Origin: Lysinibacillus sphaericus
GTDB lineage: Bacteria; Bacillota; Bacilli; Bacillales_A; Planococcaceae
Direction: 5' to 3'
Assembly (NCBI RefSeq): GCF_006864135.1
Contig: NZ_SADV01000028.1
Coordinates: 1-56,465, forward strand
DNA length: 56,465 nt
The notes under the pieces were generated by a model, which saw only the letters and a list, made by a program, of their open reading frames with translations, had not been told where the DNA came from and did not search any database. Position numbers and translations under genes: made by a program. Positions 51,304-56,465 of this stretch are shown in pieces; within the stretch, counting starts at the first letter, position 1, and each line of letters begins with the position of its first letter.

Positions 51304-52767
51304 TTATTGTTCGACTTTTAAATCACAATGCTCTAATGGAAGCATTTTTGTTTTATGTTTAATTTTATAGCCAAACCATAACAGTAAAAACAGTGGAATA
51401 CCGATATATGAGACAAGGACTCCGTACCAATCTATTGTTTCACCCATAAAGGCATTGTAGTTTTGTCCAATAACAACAATCATACAAACCGTAAAGGCAA
51501 ATAGCGGGCCGAATGGGAATAGCCTTGCTTTATACGGCAATAATTTTGGATCTAAGCCTTGTACCTCGAATGCTCGACGGAAACGGTAATGGCTAAATGC
51601 AATACCTAACCAGGCAATGAAGCCAGACATCCCTGAGGCATTTAGAAGCCACATATAGACTACACCCTCACCAAAGAATGAAGCTAAAAATGCTAGGCAG
51701 CCTATAGCTAAAGTCGCCAGTAATGCGTAAATCGGGATACCTCGACGGCTTAGTTTAGTGAAAATTTTCGGTGCATGTCCATCTACCGCTAATTGCCAAA
51801 GCATACGTGACGATGCGTAAAGCCCTGAATTCCCTGCTGACAGCATTGCCGTTAGAATGATTGCATTCATCAATGATGCAGCAAAGGCAATTCCTAAACG
51901 ATCGAACACCAGTGTAAATGGTGAAACAGCAATATCTTCTGATAATAAACGTGCGTCTGTAAAGGGAATCAGCATCCCAATTGCAGCAATCGCTAAAATA
52001 TAGAATAAAAGAATTCGCCAGAAAACAGACTTAACGGCTTTCGGAATATTTTTACCAGGGTCATCCGTTTCACCTGCTGTTATTCCAAGTAACTCTGTCC
52101 CTTGGAACGAGAATCCCGCAGCTAAGAAAATACCAAATGTAGCAAGGAGACCTCCGTGGAATGGTCCATCACTAATGAAGAAATTCGTAAAGCCTACAGG
52201 AGCTTGTCCTCCTAAAATACCAAAAATCATAAAAAAACTGATGATAATAAAAATGATTACTGTTACAACTTTTATCATTGCAAACCAATATTCACTCTCA
52301 CCATAGCTTTTTACCGATAATAGATTGAACGTTAAAACTACAGCAATAAATAAAACAGTCCAAAGTGCTGATGAGCTATCTGGGAACCAATATTTCATAA
52401 TTAATGAGACTGCAGAAATTTCCGCTGCAATTGTAATTGCCCAGTTGTACCAGTAGTTCCAACCAAGTGCAAAACCTAAAGCTGGATCTACAAATTTTGT
52501 AGCATACGTACTAAAAGAGCCTGATGATGGCATATAAGCTGCCATTTCTCCTAAGCTCGTCATTAGAAAATACACCATGATACCGATTAATGCATAAGCG
52601 AGTAGTGCACCACCAGGGCCTGCTTGCGCAATGGCACCACCACTAGCTAAAAACAGTCCTGTACCGATTGTACCGCCTAATGAAATCATTGTAATATGAC
52701 GGCTTTTTAATTCTTTTTTCAGCTTCGGTGCTTTATGATCGAGCTGATTGACTTTTATTTCACTCAC
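51304..52767 (-). CDS. lysP: Lysine-specific permease (APC family)
   Basis: 487 residues from a GTG at 52767, preceded by GGAAGGAAG; a longer frame runs through the riboswitch and is not real. Matches LysP: RHITMISLGGTIGTGLFLASGGAIAQAGPGGALLAY, SLGEMAAYMPSSGSF, NYWYNWAITIAAEISA, GFSFQGTELLGITAGETDDPGKNIPKAV, FTLVFDRLG and GLYASSRMLW. Imports L-lysine with a cation. The lysine riboswitch in its leader confirms the substrate. Confidence 0.93.
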   Translation of the reverse strand: MSEIKVNQLDHKAPKLKKELKSRHITMISLGGTIGTGLFLASGGAIAQAGPGGALLAYALIGIMVYFLMTSLGEMAAYMPSSGSFSTYATKFVDPALGFALGWNYWYNWAITIAAEISAVSLIMKYWFPDSSSALWTVLFIAVVLTFNLLSVKSYGESEYWFAMIKVVTVIIFIIISFFMIFGILGGQAPVGFTNFFISDGPFHGGLLATFGIFLAAGFSFQGTELLGITAGETDDPGKNIPKAVKSVFWRILLFYILAIAAIGMLIPFTDARLLSEDIAVSPFTLVFDRLGIAFAASLMNAIILTAMLSAGNSGLYASSRMLWQLAVDGHAPKIFTKLSRRGIPIYALLATLAIGCLAFLASFFGEGVVYMWLLNASGMSGFIAWLGIAFSHYRFRRAFEVQGLDPKLLPYKARLFPFGPLFAFTVCMIVVIGQNYNAFMGETIDWYGVLVSYIGIPLFLLLWFGYKIKHKTKMLPLEHCDLKVEQ

Positions 52768-52796
52768 GATATAGCTTCCTTCCTTTTTAAGAGGCG

Positions 52797-52832
52797 AAAA
52801 AAATGCCATCACATGAACGTTGCTGTGATGGC
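52797..52832 (-). terminator. Riboswitch terminator before lysP
   Basis: GCCATCACA and TGTGATGGC (9 pairs) followed by ATTTTTTT on the minus strand, 30 bases before the lysP start. Confidence 0.9.
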
Positions 52833-52856
52833 TAAGTAAATCCTCTGTTCCTTCAT

Positions 52857-53021
52857 GATAGCTCAACACGTTGTTCAAACGTGACAGTTCTGTTCCTTTC
52901 GGAGACAGCCCCAGCATGAGGTTTTCAAGTCCCCTCACACTTCGGCAGTATTTCCTTTCAGCTAATTTCTCTAATGCTTGTCATTTCCATTAACATACTC
53001 TTAAATACCGCGACCTCTACC
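52857..53021 (-). promoter_or_regulatory. Lysine riboswitch (L box)
   Basis: Minus-strand blocks follow the L-box order: GGTAGAGGTCGCGG at the 5' end, AATACTGCCGAAGTGTGAGG, CATGCTGGGGCTGTCTCCG, AAGGAACAGAACTGTCACG and GTTGAGCTATC closing P1. Lysine binding would stabilise the terminator at 52797-52832 and stop lysP. Confidence 0.88.
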
Positions 53022-53202
53022 TCAATACAAACATGAGGCATTAAATATTAAATTTATGATGGGTATTAGTTTAACATACGACCTATGGCATTTCAATATA
53101 TCGATTAATATTCTATATTTTGCGAATTTTCCACTATTTTTATTTGTATGATAAAGTGGTATAGTGATTTAATCAAAATTGTTCTACCAAGGGGGGATTT
53201 AT

Positions 53203-54411
53203 TTGACTACTCATGAACATACCGATACTTATCCTAGCAGGAAAATTAACTGGAAAGGCACAACCTTATTACTCGTTATCGGAGTAATTTGTATTGCCTC
53301 GACATTACGGATGCCGCTAACAGTTGTTGGACCAATTATTTCCTTAATTCGTGAAGACCTCGGCATATCCAATATACTAGCAGGCTTTCTAACAACGATC
53401 CCATTACTAGCATTTGCAATCATTTCACCATTCGCACCAATTGTCGCACGTAAATTTGGACTAGAATTAACATTATTTTTATCAACTATTCTTTTAGCGG
53501 TAGGAATTGTCCTACGTTCCCTTGGCACAACTAGTTTACTCGTATTTGGTACTATGCTAATTGGTATAGCCATTTCATTCGGTAATGTACTAATTCCGGG
53601 ATTACTTAAATTGAAATTTCCCTATCACGTAGGTTTACTTATGGCATTTTTCACAATGTCGATGAATTTGACAGCTGGACTCGGTGCTGGTATTAGTTAT
53701 CCTATTGCCAATTCATCACTTGGCTGGCAAGGAGCTTTAGCAATCGCACTTGTTCTTGTGGTGTTAACCATTGTAATTTGGATTCCACAGTTGAAACTTA
53801 ATAAGCCTGAACCGACTGTTGAGACTACGAAAGAACGTACAGCATTATGGAAATCACCTGTTTCTTGGGCAGTGGCGGGAGCTATGGGATTTCAGTCATT
53901 ATTATTCTACACAACTGCCGCTTGGATTCCTGAAATATATATATCACAAGACTTAGCTGCAGATCGTGCAGGCTGGATGTTTTCCATCATGCAATTTTCA
54001 CAAGTTCCAATGGCTTTAGCTGTGCCTATTTTCGCTAGTAAAATGACATCTCAACGTCCTCTCGTATTAATGTTTACGGTATTTTACTTAGTTGGCTTTA
54101 TCGGAGTAGTGATGGAATGGACAAGCCTCGCTGTACTGTGGATGGTGCTACTAGGCTTAGCAGGGGGAGCTTCATTCTCATTAGCGATGATGTTCTTTAC
54201 ACTACGTACCCGTACAGCTTTTGAGGCAGCTGATTTATCAGGTTTTGCACAATCATTAGGATATTTATTAGCCGCAATCGGCCCAATCTTATTTGGTTAT
54301 TTGCATGATTTATTCGGTGGCTGGAAGATCGCTGGTTGGTTATTTGTTATCGTAGTATTGATACTTTTCTTATGTTCATTCAGGGCTTCTAAAAATGAAT
54401 ATGTAAATTAA
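53203..54411 (+). CDS. MFS transporter, CynX/NimT family
   Basis: 402 residues from TTG at 53203, set by GGGGGG 6 bases upstream. Twelve membrane segments. CynX/NimT features: GVICIASTLRMPLTVVGPIISLIREDLG in helix 1, IPLLAFAIISPFAPIVARKFGLE after it, and SGFAQSLGYLLAAIGPILFGYLHDLFGGW near 355. Relatives import cyanate or export nitroimidazoles; the substrate here is unknown. Confidence 0.88.
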   Translation: MTTHEHTDTYPSRKINWKGTTLLLVIGVICIASTLRMPLTVVGPIISLIREDLGISNILAGFLTTIPLLAFAIISPFAPIVARKFGLELTLFLSTILLAVGIVLRSLGTTSLLVFGTMLIGIAISFGNVLIPGLLKLKFPYHVGLLMAFFTMSMNLTAGLGAGISYPIANSSLGWQGALAIALVLVVLTIVIWIPQLKLNKPEPTVETTKERTALWKSPVSWAVAGAMGFQSLLFYTTAAWIPEIYISQDLAADRAGWMFSIMQFSQVPMALAVPIFASKMTSQRPLVLMFTVFYLVGFIGVVMEWTSLAVLWMVLLGLAGGASFSLAMMFFTLRTRTAFEAADLSGFAQSLGYLLAAIGPILFGYLHDLFGGWKIAGWLFVIVVLILFLCSFRASKNEYVN

Positions 54412-54412
54412 A

Positions 54413-54616
54413 AAAGGCAGCTCATGATCTTATTCCAGGGGATGTTTGGACACCCGCTGAAATGGATCAATTATGCCTCGGCATAATTGCGTCCGGAATC
54501 GGCTTTGTGCTTGCACAAAGAACTCCTTTCCGATTCCGTGACATCCGCCGGAGGCTTTAACTTCTTACAGCGGATGTTTGGACACCCGCTGTAAGAAGTT
54601 AAAGTGAGCTGCCTTT
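54413..54616. terminator. Split terminator between the CynX-type gene and nos, interrupted by a repeat
   Basis: AAAGGCAGCTCA (54413-54424) and TGAGCTGCCTTT (54605-54616) are perfectly complementary 12-base arms flanked by A and T runs, as in a bidirectional terminator, but 180 bases of dispersed repeat lie between them in place of a loop. Confidence 0.7.
54434..54603. repeat. Dispersed GATGTTTGGACA repeat nested in the terminator
   Basis: Begins GGATGTTTGGACACCCGCTG and ends with an 18-bp perfect stem, TTTAACTTCTTACAGCGG (54556-54573) with its complement at 54586-54603. Inner blocks GGCATAATTGC, GGAATCGGCTTTGTGC and TTTCCGATTCCGTGACATCC are shared with 38495-38640. Confidence 0.75.
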
Positions 54617-54621
54617 CTCTA

Positions 54622-55668
54622 CTAATAAGGTGGTTTCTGATAAAAATAGTTCGGTGTATTGTAAACATTAACATAAGGTTTATGGTAAATATGAGTTGTA
54701 GCTGGTGAAAGAGGTGGAATCAGCCACGTCCAGTTGCCTGTAACCTCACGATCCACTGCTGCTTCTGTTTCTTCAAACAATTTAAATTGCTGTGCAGCTG
54801 TATGATGATCTACAATGCTCACACCCTCGTCTTTAAAGGAATGTAGAACAGCAATATTCAGCTCAACTAATGCTCGATCACGCCATAGAGAAGCCTGTTT
54901 GGTTGTATCAAGGTTGAAAATTTCCGCTATAGCGGGCAGCATATTATAACGCTCATGATCTGCTAAATTACGTGCCCCAATTTCTGTACCCATATACCAA
55001 CCATTGAATGGGGCTGTCTCAAAATCGATACCTGCCATTTGGAAGCGCATGCTCGAAATAATCGGCACTGCATACCATTTTAATCCTAGCTTCTCTACTT
55101 GAGGAGATTCAGGATGACGAATCGGTACCTCTAGTACATATTCGCCAGGGATAGTAAACACTTGTGGTTCCCTTCCATCCACCTGTACAACGAGCGGAAG
55201 CACGTCAAATGCTGTTCCCTTACCTTGCCAGCCAAATGACTCACATACTTTTGTAAACTCAACAGAATGTGGATCACCAACGATTCCAGATTCCGTTTCA
55301 TAGCCAGCATAACGGATTAGCTGATGATTCCATACACGAACTCGCCCCGGTGCAAAAATCGTTATTGTTGGACGAATTTTCCCATCATTCGTTGCATATT
55401 GAATATGCTCAAGCAACGCGTTGAAAATATCCTCTTCTTTTGAAATATCTCGGGCATCAACAACATGCAGCGATTGCCAAAACAATCGACCAATACACTT
55501 ATTACTATTGCGCCATGCTACTCGTGCTCCAAAGATTAATTCTTCCGTTGTCGGTATATATTCGCCTGCTGTTTTAATTTGCTGTAATTTATTTTCTAGC
55601 CATGTTTTAGACTCATTTTGCTCTACTAGATAAAGTTCTAAAAACTGCTGTACTTCATGTAAATTCAT
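54622..55668 (-). CDS. nos: Bacterial nitric oxide synthase oxygenase
   Basis: 348 residues from the ATG at 55668 with GGAGG 8 bases upstream (an ATG five codons earlier is less well placed). Oxygenase domain only, as in Bacillus. Heme-thiolate Cys58 is in AWRNSNKCIGRLFW; the arginine pocket has the Glu region FNGWYMGTEIGARN; the pterin-side segment GNWTWLIPPLSPATTHIYH is at the C-terminus. Makes NO and citrulline from arginine using a flavodoxin reductase encoded elsewhere; NO protects against oxidative stress and antibiotics. Confidence 0.96.
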   Translation of the reverse strand: MNLHEVQQFLELYLVEQNESKTWLENKLQQIKTAGEYIPTTEELIFGARVAWRNSNKCIGRLFWQSLHVVDARDISKEEDIFNALLEHIQYATNDGKIRPTITIFAPGRVRVWNHQLIRYAGYETESGIVGDPHSVEFTKVCESFGWQGKGTAFDVLPLVVQVDGREPQVFTIPGEYVLEVPIRHPESPQVEKLGLKWYAVPIISSMRFQMAGIDFETAPFNGWYMGTEIGARNLADHERYNMLPAIAEIFNLDTTKQASLWRDRALVELNIAVLHSFKDEGVSIVDHHTAAQQFKLFEETEAAVDREVTGNWTWLIPPLSPATTHIYHKPYVNVYNTPNYFYQKPPY

Positions 55669-55683
55669 ATTGAATTCCTCCAT

Positions 55684-56033
55684 CTACCCTCATATTAGAG
55701 GAATGGAACTATAATCACCACGAAAAAATCTGCTAGAAAACATACATATTTTATATATGAAATACTTTGTTCAATATTTTATATCCTTTCTTCCATGTTT
55801 CTAAAACTAAAATTATTTATGGATTAGGGTTCCTATTTGAGTAGACATTATAAAAATTAGGGGAAATTATAGAGGCAAAAACTATAGAGTATAGATTTGC
55901 TATTATAACGTTTTTTTATTCCGAAGTAGGTAATACCGAGACATTTTCAGCCACATTTGCAATTTTGTTTATCATTGTTACTACCTTCGCAGTATTAACG
56001 AATGGTGATCTTTGTTTGTCAGTATAGTTGGCA
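55684..56033. other. Intergenic gap between nos and the tRNA operon
   Basis: 350 AT-rich bases. It should hold the nos promoter but no convincing -35/-10 pair is seen, and no gene or repeat. Confidence 0.4.
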
Positions 56034-56070
56034 TAAAAAAAAGCATGTTGCACAAACGTGCAACATGCTT
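56034..56070 (-). terminator. Terminator of the tRNA operon
   Basis: GCATGTTGCAC and GTGCAACATGC with a 4-base loop, followed by nine A on the plus strand (T run on the minus), directly after tRNA-Glu. Confidence 0.93.
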
Positions 56071-56072
56071 GA

Positions 56073-56144
56073 TGACCCGTACGGGATTCGAACCCGTGTT
56101 ACCGCCGTGAAAGGGCGGTGTCTTAACCACTTGACCAACGGGCC
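56073..56144 (-). tRNA. tRNA-Glu (TTC)
   Basis: 72 bases; GGCCCGT acceptor, anticodon loop CTTTCAC, T loop GGTTCGAATCC, discriminator A. Last of five tRNAs read toward lower coordinates. Confidence 0.95.
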
Positions 56145-56148
56145 TTGG

Positions 56149-56222
56149 CTCCGAAGGCAGGACTCGAACCTGCGACAACCTGATTAACAGTCAGGTGCTA
56201 CTACCAACTGAGCTACTTCGGA
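56149..56222 (-). tRNA. tRNA-Asn (GTT)
   Basis: 74 bases; TCCGAAG acceptor with CTTCGGA, anticodon loop CTGTTAA, T loop GGTTCGAGTCC, discriminator G. Confidence 0.95.
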
Positions 56223-56229
56223 ATAATGG

Positions 56230-56303
<74 letters not shown>

Positions 56304-56315
56304 ATTATTTTTTGG

Positions 56316-56386
56316 AGCGGGTGATGAGAATCGAACTCACGACATCAGCTTGGAAGGCTGAGGTTTTACCATTAAACTACACCCGC
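56316..56386 (-). tRNA. tRNA-Gly (TCC)
   Basis: 71 bases; GCGGGTG acceptor with CACCCGC, anticodon loop CTTCCAA, T loop AGTTCGATTCT, discriminator T, CCA encoded. Confidence 0.95.
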
Positions 56387-56392
56387 AGATGG

Positions 56393-56465
56393 TGGGTCAG
56401 GACGGAATCGAACCGCCGACACTTAGAGCTTCAATCTAATGCTCTACCAACTGAGCTACTGACCC
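56393..56465 (-). tRNA. tRNA-Phe-like (GAA), 5' base at the window edge
   Basis: 73 bases; GGGTCAG acceptor with CTGACCC, anticodon arm TTAGA-TTGAAGC-TCTAA, T arm as in Bacillus tRNA-Phe (GTCGGCGGTTCGATTCC). The anticodon is GAA, but position 37 is G instead of the usual A and the loop ends GC. Confidence 0.85.

Noticed and set aside
52768..52938. N-terminal extension of the lysine permease by 57 residues
   Set aside because: This stretch is the lysine riboswitch and its terminator; the GTG at 52767 has a good ribosome binding site.

Overview
This window looks like chromosome from a low-GC Gram-positive bacterium of the Bacillaceae/Planococcaceae, most probably Lysinibacillus or a close relative. 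The reasons are AT-rich DNA, strong GGAGG-type ribosome binding sites with frequent TTG/GTG starts, and a Bacillus-type gene set: yjlC-ndh, ythAB-like cydAB with cydS, xpt-pbuX, kimA under a c-di-AMP riboswitch, tcyP, ypsA and bacterial nos. The genus is an inference from memory of gene content. No 16S gene is present.

Layout. 0-0.6 kb: 3' end of an IS30-type transposase. 0.6-4.9 kb: autoregulated MarR/MFS efflux pair, a GNAT acetyltransferase and a divergent MocR regulator. 4.9-7.5 kb: SGNH-like protein plus MBOAT, a polymer O-acylation pair. 8.1-14.8 kb: quinone reductase, a 21-bp degenerate repeat array, yjlC-ndh, and a divergent TetR/MFS pair. 14.9-24.7 kb: a respiratory and sulfide-defence region. 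It holds tauE, a newly seen 39-aa membrane ORF, cydA, cydB and the tiny cydS. Next come a NarL-type two-component system and a rhodanese-like membrane protein, then a CstB-like persulfide dioxygenase/sulfurtransferase, a DUF1641 protein and a sulfide:quinone oxidoreductase. 24.8-28.5 kb: OmpR-type two-component system and DUF418 protein. 28.6-33.3 kb: ypsA, cystine importer tcyP, and a split EAL / CBS-GGDEF pair. 33.8-37.8 kb: small subunit plus amidase, PucR regulator, EamA transporter. 37.8-42.3 kb: YitT-like and UPF0316 proteins, a relic of pbuX, and xpt-pbuX behind a guanine riboswitch. 42.7-46.9 kb: kimA with its c-di-AMP riboswitch, then mntH. 47.2-50.6 kb: ABC exporter and two-component system. 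51.3-54.4 kb: lysP with a lysine riboswitch, then a CynX-type MFS gene. 54.6-55.7 kb: nitric oxide synthase. The right edge is a tRNA operon (Phe-Gly-Ile-Asn-Glu).

The most interesting signal is regulatory. A palindrome TAGGGG-N4-CCCCTA lies upstream of the sulfide:quinone oxidoreductase operon, and a near copy lies upstream of the tauE-cydABS operon. In both cases exactly 23 bases separate it from a -10-like hexamer. A NreB/NreC-like two-component system sits between the two operons. Its kinase carries Cys-x2-Cys-x11-Cys, as I remember for the oxygen-sensing NreB cluster, but lacks the fourth cysteine. I infer one regulon that couples sulfide oxidation to a sulfide-tolerant cytochrome bd oxidase.

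Intergenic spaces are crowded with dispersed hairpin-rich repeats of at least two or three families. One copy sits inside a transcription terminator and another abuts the guanine riboswitch.
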